DNA of 64,000 nucleotides from Monilinia fructicola. Taxonomy: Eukaryota; Ascomycota; Leotiomycetes; Helotiales; Sclerotiniaceae. The notes beneath the pieces are model-generated. The model worked only from the letters and a program-made list of their open reading frames with translations, searched no databases and was not told the DNA's origin. Positions 1 through 11,020 of the stretch are shown in pieces. The position numbers were made by a program, and so were the translations under genes. Every line of letters starts with the position of its first letter. Within the stretch, counting starts at the first letter, position 1. The stretch lies in contig VICG01000014.1 in the NCBI GenBank assembly GCA_008692225.1, forward strand, positions 992,001 to 1,056,000, written 5' to 3'.

Positions 1-963
1 TCCGTGGAGAAAGAACAGATAGCTGCTCTTGAGGATAAACTAGCTAGAAGTGAAAAATCGGCTGCGAATGCGCAACGTGAATTGGGAGACTTGAAAAAGA
101 ACCTCGAGCGAACAACTGAGAAGGCTGTCAAGGAAGGTAGTGAACGCATTTCCGCGGAAACAAAATTACGTACGTTGGAAAGGGAGGCAGAGGAGGCTAA
201 GGCGCACAGCGATGAACTCCAGAAGAAAGTAGATGCGCTTGAAAAGAAGGTTTCTACACTTACGACTCTTCATAAGGAGCACGATGCACGGTCGCAAGCT
301 CAGAAGAAAGAACGGGAACGAGTGGAGAAGGAAGCATCGGATCTCAAAAACCGTCTAGCAAGTGTGGAAAATGAGAATTCACGTTTGAAGGAAGAGGGAG
401 AAAGATTGAAGAAGCGAGACGCACAGGGAATTGATGATGATGGGGTTGATGAATTGGAGAATGAGGAGAGACAGAGATTGGAAAGAAAGGTTAGGGATCT
501 AGAGGCGGAAGTACATGAGTTGAGAAGTGGAGTTTGGAGGGATCGCAGAAGGGAAATGGAGGGTGGAGGGGTTGATGTGATTACGAGTCCGGGAGCAAGG
601 TTCACAGACGTAGATTTGGGTGGTGGGGGTGGAAGTCCTCACACTAGAAAGGGTGGAGTTTTGCACCAAGGAAAGGGAATTGGAGATTATTTGACCAGTG
701 GCTTCAATGCTATTACTGGAGGGACAGCACCAATAGGACATGGAGGGGCACAAGATGATGATGATGAATTGTTAGGTGACGACGATCTCTTGGAGTTTGA
801 CGAGGAAGCATTTAGAAAAGCTCAACAGGAGGAGGCGATGAAGAGAATAGAGAGGGTTAAGGAGATTAAGAGGGGATTGAAGGACTGGGAAGGTTGGAGA
901 TTAGATCTGGTGGAGAATAGGAGGGCCGGGGGCGAGGGAGTCGGAGAGATTTTTGAAATTTAG
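1..963 (+). CDS. coiled-coil protein, C-terminal part (5' end outside window)
   Basis: The frame is open from base 1, so the gene starts upstream of the window; 320 residues plus a TAG stop are visible. About the first 180 residues are rich in Lys, Glu, Leu and Arg with heptad spacing, typical of a long coiled coil. A Gly-rich linker follows, with the motif GIGDYLTSGFNAITG, then an acidic stretch (DDDDELLGDDDLLEFDEEAF) and a basic end containing KDWEGWRLDLVE. This C-terminal arrangement resembles fungal proteins annotated as 'M protein repeat' coiled-coil proteins. A tethering or scaffold role is only an inference. No catalytic motif is visible and no intron is needed. Confidence 0.8.
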   Translation, partial: SVEKEQIAALEDKLARSEKSAANAQRELGDLKKNLERTTEKAVKEGSERISAETKLRTLEREAEEAKAHSDELQKKVDALEKKVSTLTTLHKEHDARSQAQKKERERVEKEASDLKNRLASVENENSRLKEEGERLKKRDAQGIDDDGVDELENEERQRLERKVRDLEAEVHELRSGVWRDRRREMEGGGVDVITSPGARFTDVDLGGGGGSPHTRKGGVLHQGKGIGDYLTSGFNAITGGTAPIGHGGAQDDDDELLGDDDLLEFDEEAFRKAQQEEAMKRIERVKEIKRGLKDWEGWRLDLVENRRAGGEGVGEIFEI

Positions 964-1565
964 TCTAGCAAGGTGATGAAAAAGAAAATCGAAAAGGGGA
1001 TGAGAAGCGGTAGAAATGTTGATAGCATCCGGCAAGAGGTGTATGGATCAACAAGTGCAATTGTAAGACTAGTAGTATAGTACGATACAGCAACTGATGC
1101 TCGCCAGACTTCACGTTAACGTATAACAATCTTCCAGTAAGCATCCCGATACAAAAACCCCTACACGCGCCAGCGCCAAAGCCTCGAAAATACAACTCCC
1201 AACACGCGATTTAGAAACTTGATTATGCCCCCCATTCGGTCATTCGGTCATTCATTCACACATCCATCATAACAGAATACAGACTGAATACCTACCTACT
1301 CGCTTGCACCCCCAACCCGGAATCCTCAATATGTACCTCTCCTCTCCTCCCTCCCTCCCTACTTACCTTCCTACTTACCTTCCCCACGTATTCCAATCGC
1401 CCGCCCAACATCTGTACATTCATCCCGCCCTCTCTGCTTTCCTGGATGACTGCGAATGAATAAGCGAATGGATGTATGTATGCATGCATTAGACGAGATG
1501 ATGTTATTTATCGATGGGATTTGATGTTGTTTAATAGCTATCTCTTTCGCCATTGGATTGGTGGG

Positions 1566-1596
<31 letters not shown>

Positions 1597-2052
1597 GTCC
1601 ACGGGTAAGTAAGTCAGGAGGTAGTTCTATTCGATATAGAGATGGGATGGGATGGGATAGATTGGAGTAATTACCTATTAGGTAGATACCTAGGTGGGTA
1701 GGTAACTAAAACCATGAGATTCATTTGATGTTTCGCAGTCGAGAAGTGTTTACTCTTACGTGAAGATTTATGTTCGTCCTCTTCTCTTCTCTTCTCTTCT
1801 CTTCTCTTCTCTTCACAGTTATTTCAGATCTTCTCTTTTCCCTTTCAAAAGATTTTGGGGGTTTTTTGAGATGTGGAATTCAATTCTATCCTGGTTTACT
1901 CCCGTCCTATACCGTTCCGTTCCGTTGCGTCCCTTTCCCTCCCTTCCCATGACTTTGATATCATCCAACACCTTCCACACGCTGCAGCCCAACCAAAATC
2001 AATCCTTCCTCCCATTCACCATTCAAATCTCAACACCAAACCCACTGCCCGC

Positions 2053-2108
2053 CACCATAACCATAACCATAACCATAACCATAACCATAACCATAACCAT
2101 AACCATAC
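2053..2108. repeat. (CCATAA)n hexamer microsatellite
   Basis: About nine near-perfect copies of CCATAA in tandem. The sequence differs from the fungal telomere unit (CCCTAA), so it is a simple repeat rather than a telomere relic. Confidence 0.9.
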
Positions 2109-2217
2109 CAACCATACCTATCCTAATAATCAGAAATATAAGATTGCGCCGGTTCGTCCATATAAAAGGGGTATATGCTAAAGAAGAAAAAGACGACGAT
2201 CTGCTCATGCCCTAATG

Positions 2218-2275
2218 TCCATCCATCCATCCATCCATCCATCCATCCATCCATCCATCCATCCATCCATCCATC
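2218..2275. repeat. (CATC)n tetramer microsatellite
   Basis: About 14 perfect tandem copies of the ATCC/CATC tetramer. The same unit recurs at 35397-35465, 51249-51280 and 55358-55405. Confidence 0.95.
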
Positions 2276-2759
2276 ACATCTTACCACATCCCACCAACAC
2301 TTTACTCAACAGAGTCCCTTCCTGCAATGCTCGATTAAGCGAAGTGGTACATTCCTCCTACTTTCATTCCACGTGTGCTTGTTCCAACCCTTCTAGCACA
2401 CCAATTTCCGTGATAAATTTGTTCGTTAATAAAGCTTCACATTATATTTGTAAAAAGATTTTCTGTTTTCGCGTCTGTGTGTTATTTCGTTTCGTTTCGT
2501 TTCATTTTTGTTTTCATGTAGTCGTTAGGTACTGTATTAACCGTATATTGTCGTGAATATTCGTAATGAAGCTTGCCCCTATTCGCGTTGCAGCTCATAT
2601 AAGCGTGAGAATAGTGTAACGATATATGTTCGCAATGTATCATGTATATGCAACGATACTCAAAAGCTCCTTGGCCTCTATCCCCCAACCGAAACCCTGG
2701 CTGATTCTCTTTCGAGTAAACCGAATCAGTCTCATTCCAGAACCCCGAAGCAATCCCCG

Positions 2760-3560
2760 TTAAGGAAACTGAGAAAATCTTTCACTTCTCGGACTCCCCA
2801 CGGAAGAGGACTGTTCCACAGAAGCTCTCCTCTTATGCATCAAAGGACTACTTTGCAATTCACTCACAACCCCCAGCCATCCACTCCTCTGAGGGCTCCC
2901 TGTACCTTCATTATGACCAATAGCACTACTAGTAATCCTTCTCAAAGGCGGCGTACGTTTAATGTTCTCACTCAAATTATTCGGCAACGTCCTCGATCTC
3001 ACCGGAGAAGCGAGTCCCATGGCAACCTTATCCGCGTCTTCTCTTTCCCTCTCCCTCTCCTTTTCCTTCAGTACCACTTCGGTCTTCGCCGCCACCATCC
3101 CCAGGTACACGACCAAGAAGCGCATGCGTAACAAATCCAACTTCCTGACTCGTTCTTCGAGATCCCTTCTCGTCGTGCCCCACAATATTCGGCTCCCAAG
3201 CTTTAGCCTCTTGTGATCTTCCTTCCGAACCATCTTATCCAAAAGTCCTCGCAATTCATCGCCGCATTTTTGGATTTCTCGTACCATGCCGGCTAAGCGT
3301 AGTTTGTCCTCGAGTTTGGATATTCGGGAGATATCGTGATCGTACGAGGCATTCTCGGACACGCTACTTTCGAGCACGGAAAGGTAGGTGTTTAGGTCTT
3401 GAGGTGCGGTGTTGTAGGCAGAGAGGTGAGTGAGGAGGGTTTGGACGAGGATGGGGAGAGAGACGGCGGTTGCCGCACAGGTGAGAAGGAGGGAAGTAGG
3501 AAGGCTGGATTGAAGGGGTGACATTGGGGGAAGAGATTGAATTAATGGGCTGAGGGACAT
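2760..3560 (-). CDS. uncharacterised fungal protein with an N-terminal hydrophobic segment
   Basis: Single-exon frame of 266 codons from the ATG at 3560; an upstream in-frame ATG at 3611 would add 17 residues. I prefer 3560 because it opens directly into MSLSPLIQSLPP. A hydrophobic segment (LLLTCAATAVSLPILVQTLL) near residues 25-45 could be a membrane anchor. The middle is helical and charged, the region after residue 160 contains a run of alternating Glu/Arg, and the C-terminal third is Ser/Pro/Arg-rich and probably disordered, with several SP motifs that could be phosphorylated. I do not recognise the family. Coding is supported by length, a continuous frame and coherent composition. It is transcribed away from BUD32, with 1.2 kb between them. 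Confidence 0.65.
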   Translation of the reverse strand: MSLSPLIQSLPPMSPLQSSLPTSLLLTCAATAVSLPILVQTLLTHLSAYNTAPQDLNTYLSVLESSVSENASYDHDISRISKLEDKLRLAGMVREIQKCGDELRGLLDKMVRKEDHKRLKLGSRILWGTTRRDLEERVRKLDLLRMRFLVVYLGMVAAKTEVVLKEKEREREREDADKVAMGLASPVRSRTLPNNLSENIKRTPPLRRITSSAIGHNEGTGSPQRSGWLGVVSELQSSPLMHKRRASVEQSSSVGSPRSERFSQFP

Positions 3561-4779
3561 TTTGAATGGGTACTTGGCGATGGTGATAGGGTGGTGGAGT
3601 GAGTTGTGCACATATTCAATTTTGATAATACCTTATCTGGTCAGGTTTGGATGAAGGGTTGGTGAGTTGATGAGTTAGTGAGTTGAGATAGGTGGGTAGG
3701 AGAGAGGTTGGTGTGAAAGTAGGCGGGTGATGAGGATGAGAGATGAAGTAAAGTTGCCCTTAACCTCCCCTTGACCGGATAATCAAGGAGGCAAAAGAAA
3801 AGAAATACTTGATCCTGCCTGCGTTCCGTACCTAGGAGTCTTGTACCACTTAGTCACTCTGTACATGTATGGAAACCAATAGATCAAATCCAATGGCTGA
3901 TGGGAAAATGAACCCTTGTACTTGCAGAATCATCACATGCCGCATCTCTGTTCTTTCCTTCCCTCTTTTCACTTAACGGAAGAACAAGATCCTTGTGGTG
4001 TGAGTCTCTGTCAGATCTGTTGAGAGAAAGAAAGTCATTGTATTGTATTGTGTAGTAAGGAAGTGAGGAAGTGAGGAAGTAAGGAAGTATGTCGGTGTAT
4101 CGGGGAATTGTGAATTTATGAACTATGATTGGTAGTCATATACTGGTATTTATGCTGATATTCTTATATTGTTAATATCAAGTAATGATAATGATAAGTA
4201 CTGGGTGAATGGTTATTCATATAAATACAAGGTGAATGATGAATGTGTTATATATATACTTATATATAAATATATAGATATATCTATAGATCTATATCCA
4301 TGGATATTACATATACCTAATTACTAGTCCATCCGTTAATACGATAAGGATATTAAGAGCGGGGGATTTTGATTTTACAGTACCCGACACTAATAAAACC
4401 TTAGAACCTTCTTATTAATCCTACTAACCTGACTTAGCTTAGTACTTTCTCACCAACATCAGCTCTGGCCAATCAGATCAAGGATCTCATGCAAGAGTGG
4501 AGCACCTACCTAGATAAATATATACAACGGTACAGTACAGTACAGTAAACTCATGTACAGCACAATGACCTGCAGTAAAAAAATCCCACATCTCTGAGTC
4601 AAATCCACAAATATACGACAAAGCTTTCTACTCTGTACAATTTTAATTCCCACATCGATATCGACACGCCTCACAAGTACACATATCGCATACAGCAGAG
4701 ATATCTACGTATCTACACACATACATGCATGCATAGGTAATATTCAACATTCATCAACACCTTTCCTCTACCTGCAACC
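3561..4779. other. intergenic between divergent genes
   Basis: Shared upstream region of the minus-strand unknown gene and BUD32. It is AT-rich around 4140-4330 (TATATA and ATATCTATAGAT runs). A short GTACA-type repeat lies at 4530-4550. No gene seen. Confidence 0.6.
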
Positions 4780-5586
4780 ATGGAAATCCAATCCCACTCC
4801 ACGTCACCGCCATCACTCCCCCACCTCTTCAACTACCCCTCCTCCACCCCACCTTCGCTCATCACCCAAGGCGCCGAAGCTCTCCTCTACAAATCCACAT
4901 ATCTGCTCCCGTCCCTGCCCTGCGCACTGAAATGGCGCCCGTCGAAACCATATCGACATCCGATTCTCGACCAGCGGTTGACCAAGGCGCGGATCCTGGC
5001 CGAAGCGAGAGTGCTGGTGAAGTGTCGAAGAGAGGGCGTTGTGGTGCCGGCTGTGTATGCCGTGGATGAGGGCAGGGGCTGTTTGATGGTGGAGTGGATT
5101 GAGGGCGAGGTGGTGAGGATCCGGTTGAACGAGTGGCTGGCGAGGAGGAAGGACAAGGAGGGGAATGCGGAGGTGACGGGGGAGGAGGAGGGGAGTGAGG
5201 CCGCGGTGGAACTCATGAGGAGGATTGGACGCGCCGTGGGGAGGATGCATGGTGTTGGGGTTGTGCATGGGGATCTGACGACGAGTAATTTGATGCTGCG
5301 CCCGCTGAAACGGGGGGGCGAGGAAGAGATGGAAGATGGGAGGGAGTTGGAGGGGGAAATTGTGATAATTGATTTTGGATTGGCAAGCCAGAGTACGGCG
5401 GATGAGGATCGAGCGGTTGATTTATATGTGTTGGAGAGAGCATTTGGAAGTACACACCCGAGGGCGGAGGGGTTGTTCAAAGAGGTTCTGAATGCTTACG
5501 GAACAAGCTATAAAGGAGCACAAGTGGTTTTGAAAAAATTGGAAGATGTGAGGATGAGGGGAAGGAAAAAGAGTATGTTAGGTTGA
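4780..5586 (+). CDS. bud32: EKC/KEOPS complex kinase BUD32 (PRPK/TP53RK family)
   Basis: Intronless, 268 residues, the usual size for this small atypical kinase. Visible landmarks are a QGAEALLYK glycine-loop substitute, the conserved KWRPSKPYRHPILDQRL block with KARILAEARVL (the ATP-binding region of the family), VVHGDLTTSNLML (HGDLTTSN catalytic loop), IIDFGLAS (DFG metal-binding motif) and a basic C-terminal tail. Family knowledge: BUD32 is the ATPase/kinase subunit of KEOPS, which makes the t6A modification on ANN-decoding tRNAs and also affects telomeres and transcription. A Glu/Gly-rich insertion near residues 128-145 is species-specific. The gene ends 278 bp from the convergent GCLM gene. 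The start context (AACCATGG) is good. Confidence 0.95.
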   Translation: MEIQSHSTSPPSLPHLFNYPSSTPPSLITQGAEALLYKSTYLLPSLPCALKWRPSKPYRHPILDQRLTKARILAEARVLVKCRREGVVVPAVYAVDEGRGCLMVEWIEGEVVRIRLNEWLARRKDKEGNAEVTGEEEGSEAAVELMRRIGRAVGRMHGVGVVHGDLTTSNLMLRPLKRGGEEEMEDGRELEGEIVIIDFGLASQSTADEDRAVDLYVLERAFGSTHPRAEGLFKEVLNAYGTSYKGAQVVLKKLEDVRMRGRKKSMLG

Positions 5587-5863
5587 GTATTTACAATCTA
5601 CTTTTGCTTCTATACAATATCCACCGGCTGGATCAAGAACTCTAGCCTTGAAATGAGTCGCAGACTCCAAGAACAGGGCGTGATAAATTCACAAGTGGAA
5701 TTTGGTAAAGCGCAGGGACACAAGCTGTGATAGCAATATCACAAGTGCTCAAACCCATCCAAAATGTCAGATAATCTCGCGCTATTAACGAATATAGCCA
5801 CCACTTGCTTCCCTTTGAGGCGCCTTCGCGCCAAAATTAAAACTCCCATAGTATTTTTGATCT

Positions 5864-6870
5864 TCACTCTCTCAATTCTGCCGAAGCGAAATAACCCTTA
5901 TTTTCTATCACGCCACGATCCCGGACAATTGCGGTATATTTGACCACCCATTCGGGATTCAAGTCACCTTTCATACCATCAATTCCCCTCTTAGATTCCG
6001 ACAACACGCCAGCTCCTCTTATGCCTTGCCCTAATAGCTCTCGTAAAGTGCCACTGGGTAATATATTAGTGCAATCGTTGTGTGTCAAAAGTTCGATGTT
6101 CTCTTGTCTGGCGATCTTGAGCAGAGGCTGTGGAACTCTGCAACAATCTTTCACATTTATTTGATCGACTTGTGGTCGTACTCTGACGTTTGCTAGGAAT
6201 TTGGCAAGTTTTGCGCTGCCGAATTCCGCCAGTCCTAACCTCTTTACAATTCCTTGCTCATATAATTCTTCCAGTATAGGCCAGGTTGCTAGTTCTTCGG
6301 CTTCATTTCCTTGTTCCGAGTTCTTCTTGTCTGCTTCCCATTCGCAATCGCCTTCGAAGGACATGCCAGGAAATGAAACTATTAGAAGATCAATTGACTT
6401 GACACCCAATTCTTTCATTACCAAATCTAAAGCATCTTTTGTATATTTTGATCGGGATTTTGCGTCTGTGCCAGCCAGATAGAACAATTTAACAGTAATT
6501 TCGTAATTTTCAGCCTCTTCAGCAAGTCCCGATAAAGACCAGTCTATGGTCGGGATGAAAAAGTCATTGCCTTGTCTAGTTGTCCAAATGGAGGCTGGAG
6601 GTCGACTGAAAGATCCATTCTCTTCGTCGGATTCCTCATGTCCACTAACGCCATTTGAATATGAGGGAGTAGGTGAATAGTCTTGTTGCGCAGCGAGAAA
6701 ATTGCTTCGAAGAGAGTTTGTGAGTTCGAGATTTGATCGGTCTGCGCCAGGTTTCCTGATAATGGAAGGACCTCCGATCATAATATTGCTGAGTAGTCAA
6801 GTCAGTTAACGTCTCTACGCGACTCGAATTGAATATACACCTACGAGGTCGAGAGTATCAATCTCGTCAT
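5864..6870 (-). CDS. glutamate-cysteine ligase regulatory (modifier) subunit, aldo-keto reductase fold
   Basis: Two exons: 6870..6845 and 6788..5864 (intron 56 nt, GTAGGT...CAG), giving about 316 residues. The short first exon adds MTRLILST and the junction reads MTRLILSTSNIMIGG, the expected start of fungal GCLM proteins; an ORF-only call starting at 6781 would lose it. The body has the AKR-like features of the light chain: KELGVKSIDLLIVSFPG, LEELYEQGIVKRLGLAEF, and VDQINVKDCCRVPQPLL. Family knowledge: it binds the catalytic subunit and lowers feedback inhibition by glutathione, setting glutathione supply in the cytosol. It is divergent from the AP-1 sigma gene with 540 bp between starts. 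Confidence 0.92.
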
Positions 6871-7410
6871 GTTTGGTATCTATAACGCTGCGAGAGTGGG
6901 ATGAGAAATCGTTTTGGAGGGATTGAGCTCGACACCGGTATGAAGTGATAGATATGGATATACAAGCAGGTCGTATATATAGGAATATGGATGTAATGAC
7001 ACGGAATATATATAACGTAGGGAAAAGAAATCTAATTGATATATGAAGATTGGAAGTGAATAGGACCGAGAGGAAAATAAAGGATAAGAAGAAAAAAAGA
7101 CTACATTATAAGGTTCTTATGTTATGGATTATGTTATTCTATGAATGTTGTCACAAGCTTTTGGCATCAAGGCTCACTAATCTTTTCTGTAAAATAAAGT
7201 TTATCTGCCCCTCCATCAACAAAATTCTTTGTAAGCATCAACGCGGAGTTTCCCCGAAATCAGAGAACCCCTGCAGACAAACGAGGCTTCCCTTTGGCCT
7301 ACTCAGACACGACACCCTCAAGGCTGAACGAATATCATCCTTATTAAAGCGAAAAAGAGGAAAAGAGCAAAAGAGCAAAAGAGCAAAAGAAAAGAAAGAC
7401 ATCATAAACC
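6871..7410. promoter_or_regulatory. shared upstream region of GCLM and AP-1 sigma genes
   Basis: 540 bp between two divergent start codons, without a supportable gene. It contains TATATATAGG-like and purine-rich (AAAGAG) stretches. No specific operator is claimed. Confidence 0.5.
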
Positions 7411-8237
7411 ATGGCGATTCAGTATGTATCTGTCCCAATGGACAAAATGATCATGTGGGTATCGAACTAAGGTTTCATAGCTACCTGATCTTGTTGTCGC
7501 GGCAAGGTAAAGTTGTATGTACCTTTCCACTCCCAACCATGAGACCAAGCTCGACCATATCCTAAACTCTACACAGAGACTCGCAAAGTGGTTCACGACC
7601 TTATCGCCAAAAGAAAAGGCCAAGATCATCAAAGATGTCTCTCAACTTGTGTTGGCACGACGAACGAGGATGTGCAATTTCTTAGAGTACAAAGGTTAGA
7701 ATACTCCAGGAACACTATGTCCAGAGCGCCAAGCTGATCCTGTTCATGACAGATTCGAAAATAGTCTATCGTCGATATGCGTCGCTCTTCTTCATCGCCG
7801 GCTGTGCTTCTACGGATAATGAACTGATTACTTTGGAGATTGTTCACCGCTATGTTGAGCAAATGGACAAGTATTATGGAAATGTCTGCGAGCTGGTAAA
7901 TCAAACCCCAACAGGTTGATTCTGGCATTTTATACTCACACGCGTTCAGGATATCATTTTCAACTTTCAAAAGGCATACTTCATATTGGATGAGCTGTTG
8001 CTGGCGGGCGAAATGCAGGAGAGTAGCAAGAAGAATGTGCTCCGGGTCATATCAGCTCAAGACTCAATAGAGGATACAGAGGTGAGTGGCGAACATCAAT
8101 TTGGAATGTAGTGGCTATCAGAGACGTTCTATGATTTCCAAACCCTGGAGAAGGGTTATTATTGAAACTCGAATTTCTTTCATGCTGATGGAAATTCGCA
8201 ACTCCAGGTCGACGAAGAGATTACCAAACTTATGTGA
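7411..8237 (+). CDS. aps1: AP-1 clathrin adaptor complex, small (sigma) subunit
   Basis: Six exons reconstructed by eye: 7411-7421, 7481-7514, 7577-7694, 7753-7895, 7950-8081 and 8208-8237. Phases agree throughout and give 155 residues, the exact family size. The protein starts [20 protein letters not shown] and carries the sigma hallmarks [44 protein letters not shown] and [26 protein letters not shown] and the C-terminal part point to AP-1 rather than AP-2. Role by family: part of the clathrin coat for trans-Golgi/endosome sorting; sigma with alpha/gamma recognises dileucine signals. Donors are strong (GTATGT, GTATGT, GTTAGA, GTAAAT, GTGAGT). Because exons are tiny, frame-based calling would miss this gene. 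Confidence 0.96.
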
Positions 8238-10027
8238 ACCGGTGCTTTTATATATGTATTACAGAAATATATGGGTGGATGGAGTTTGGCGCGAGAATAT
8301 TATATACCACTTTCAAGCAATTTCAGGAGCTGTGCATGATCTCTTGTGATGGGTTTGTTCGCTAATTAGGTGCTGGTTCGTTCTTTAGGCTGAAGAAGAG
8401 GTAATTAGTGGACTTAGGGAGATCGGCCTTGCATGATACCAGTGACGACCACAGACACGAATCTCGAGGATTAAAACAAATGGTATTGGCGTTCACATAA
8501 GGGTGTTTTTATGGATGAGTAGATACCCAGAAGGAATTACGGATTTGGGTATGGATTAAAAAGGACAAGCCCTGGAGATATCTGAATGTGAAGTACGGGA
8601 TGGCGTTGGTATGATTTGAGTACGTAATTGGATGCGATGAGTTCAACAGGCTAATCAACAACTCCTACCTAACCCTTGACTCCCTTGACTCCCTTGGATA
8701 CTTATTTTACTGCAATGAGCCATGTCCAATATTATTTGGTTCTTCTCCAATCCACACCACTATTAATAATAGTACTACTACTCCTACTACTACTGCCCCG
8801 TTGGTTCAAGGACCCAGATCGTCAGTCATATGTATCATTTGAGTGGGATAAAAGGTCACTCCAATCACCTCAGAAGACTGCAAGATCTCCTGATACGACT
8901 TTAATTATAATTAGTATTCGCAGTCCGTATCCCGAGAAATGCTCGAGATCCCGGGTGTCCGATAAACCCCTTGATTACGTTATATCCTATGTAATGACTT
9001 GAGGAAAAGCAGCTGCAAAATGTGCGTGCTTCATTCTTGACTTGGGATTTGAAGCGGGACTTAATTGCAACCAATGGTATCTGGAATATGATTCCATGGT
9101 ATTTCCAAGTATAAATCTATATAACACAACCTTGCAAACTTTCAAACTCTCAAACTCATATCAATCCGTTCATCAAACACGAGAAGTCATTATTGGTCAT
9201 GGAGTAAAGTACTGACTGACTGACTAGATTGATATTGATAACCCCAGACCTCGTGAATCCTAGATCAAACTTGATGATCCACTTGTGCAACATCGTCTAT
9301 CCATCACGCTAGTCTACATGAAGACTAGCGTAATAATCATTCGGCCAGCAATCAAGGTTATCGTATCTCCACTTCATCATCCGTTCCAACCCCATTCCCC
9401 ATTAATCTGTATCAACAACACTACATTCATTACACTACACCGCACCGCACCGCACCTCACCGAACCGAACCACGTAAGTAGCGTAACTCGACTCAACTCG
9501 ACTCAACTCAACTCAACTCAACTCAACTCAACGCAAACCAACTCTCTTCTATCATTCTTCAACTTCTCAATATAAAAATGGCCCTTGCCTGCTAGACATA
9601 AAGTCTAGCTTAGAACAACTTGGTATAACCTCCGCAGCCAGCGCAGGAAGTATCAATCTTGCTTTCTCAGTCAACGCAGGTCCTACAAACACACCGATAA
9701 CGGAACAAAGAGAACCACGCTTGATTCGATTCACATACCACTTCATCAACAACGACGCCATTGTCATCATTTTATTTCATACATTCACAATACACACAGT
9801 GACATTAAATACATGAGGTCTTAAGTACCTGGTTTTCAGTTCAACGAGTCTGAAGAGTCATCCGAAAGGTTGTTTATCTCCACAGAATACTCGGGCTCCG
9901 TAGCCACATACTTCTTACTTTCTTCAAAGAACGCGCGCGACGTCTATTCCCTTTTCATCAATTACTCTTTAACAACATCGAAGATAAGAAACTACTTCAT
10001 CCGATTTTTATTCTAACATTCGCAAAT
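8238..10027. other. intergenic with a 10-bp perfect hairpin and a CTCAA repeat
   Basis: Flank between AP-1 sigma and MAF1, same orientation. Holds an inverted repeat at 9306-9331, a CTCAA/CTCGA pentamer run near 9486-9530 and pyrimidine-rich sequence before MAF1. Short open frames at 8676-9002 and 9567-9770 have no recognisable content. Confidence 0.6.
9306..9331. repeat. perfect inverted repeat (10-bp arms, 6-nt loop)
   Basis: ACGCTAGTCT at 9306-9315 and its exact complement AGACTAGCGT at 9322-9331 flank ACATGA. It lies about 700 bp upstream of the MAF1 start; function unknown. Confidence 0.85.
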
Positions 10028-11020
10028 ATGAAGTTCCTTCCTTTGCGCGACTTTGACAATGTCACTAGTGCGTTGAATTTCAACACACCCGACTGCCACG
10101 TCATTGGCGGCTGTGATCTTTACACTACTAAAGCCGCTGGCTCCGATAAGAAACTCTATCGCAACATCGAGAACTCACTAGAATCTCAATATGAATCTCT
10201 TCTCAAGCTATCAGCTTCTGTGTCGCCTCCTCTTGATCCCACCGAACCTGGCTTAAACCTCTCGCGTTCGAGTCCTTTTGGACCCTTGAGCCAGGTATCG
10301 AGCCGTAGGACCTTCGCATATCTTATTGCAACACTTAATGCTAGTCATCCTGACTACGATTTCTCCCACAATCTCAGACCAGCAGACTTCCACAAGGAAC
10401 GAAGCTTGAAGACGGTTATCAATACCATCGATTCTACAATCTATAATCTTAGACCGAGCTCGGGTATAACGCTTCATGTACCATCACAGACAACATATAA
10501 GACAACCTCGTCTGCTGGAGCCACAAGCCAGGCTTGGGGTCCTCAGATGTGGGCTTTGATTGATAAGGAGATGACTCTTAAAGACTGTACAGTCTATTCT
10601 TGGGCCCCGCCTGATGAACCGTTCGATGGTGAATTGGGATCTATCTGGAGCCTCAGTTTCTTCTTCTTCAACAAAGAGAGAAAGAGGGTGGCCTATCTAT
10701 ATGTTCGAGCTGTCCCCGTCATGAGCCATAGCCCTAGTCAAGCCCAAGGCATGATGAAGCGAGAAGCCAAGTACAATGATTCCGGTGCAAACAAACGCGC
10801 TAGGTATTGGCTAGGTGATCGCGCCGATGCTGTCACAAGTGATCAAGATGGAGATGACACGGATGCCAACATGTGGAGTGAAGATGACCAAGTAGACCCC
10901 GAAGATGAATACTGCGACTATGATGATGAAGCCGAAGATGAATTTGACGACCAGAATTACAAGGCACCTATACGTGGTGTTAGTGAAGATATCGCTGCTA
11001 CTATGGATATTGATTGTTAA
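10028..11020 (+). CDS. maf1: MAF1, repressor of RNA polymerase III
   Basis: Intronless, 330 residues. The three conserved MAF1 boxes are present in order: box A at the extreme N-terminus (MKFLPLRDFDNVTSALNF), box B near residues 97-115 (FAYLIATLNASHPDYDFS, then LRPADF) and box C near residues 195-235 (YSWAPPDEPFDGELGSIWSL with FFFFNKERKRVAYL). The last 80 residues are acidic with many Asp/Glu and Tyr, as in other fungal MAF1 proteins. Family knowledge: the phosphoprotein shuttles between cytoplasm and nucleus and represses tRNA and 5S transcription when TOR/PKA signalling falls. MKREAKYNDSGANKRARY near residue 245 is a plausible basic nuclear signal. Start is fixed by box A. Confidence 0.96.
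   Translation: MKFLPLRDFDNVTSALNFNTPDCHVIGGCDLYTTKAAGSDKKLYRNIENSLESQYESLLKLSASVSPPLDPTEPGLNLSRSSPFGPLSQVSSRRTFAYLIATLNASHPDYDFSHNLRPADFHKERSLKTVINTIDSTIYNLRPSSGITLHVPSQTTYKTTSSAGATSQAWGPQMWALIDKEMTLKDCTVYSWAPPDEPFDGELGSIWSLSFFFFNKERKRVAYLYVRAVPVMSHSPSQAQGMMKREAKYNDSGANKRARYWLGDRADAVTSDQDGDDTDANMWSEDDQVDPEDEYCDYDDEAEDEFDDQNYKAPIRGVSEDIAATMDIDC

Larger units (their letters stand above)
964..2757. other. intergenic, microsatellite-rich
   Basis: No supportable gene. It lies between two convergent genes and holds their 3' flanks. Simple repeats are dense: a GTAT run (1562-1593), a TCTTC run (1780-1814), CCATAA hexamers (2053-2108) and CATC tetramers (2218-2275). Open frames here are translations of the repeats. 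Confidence 0.7.
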
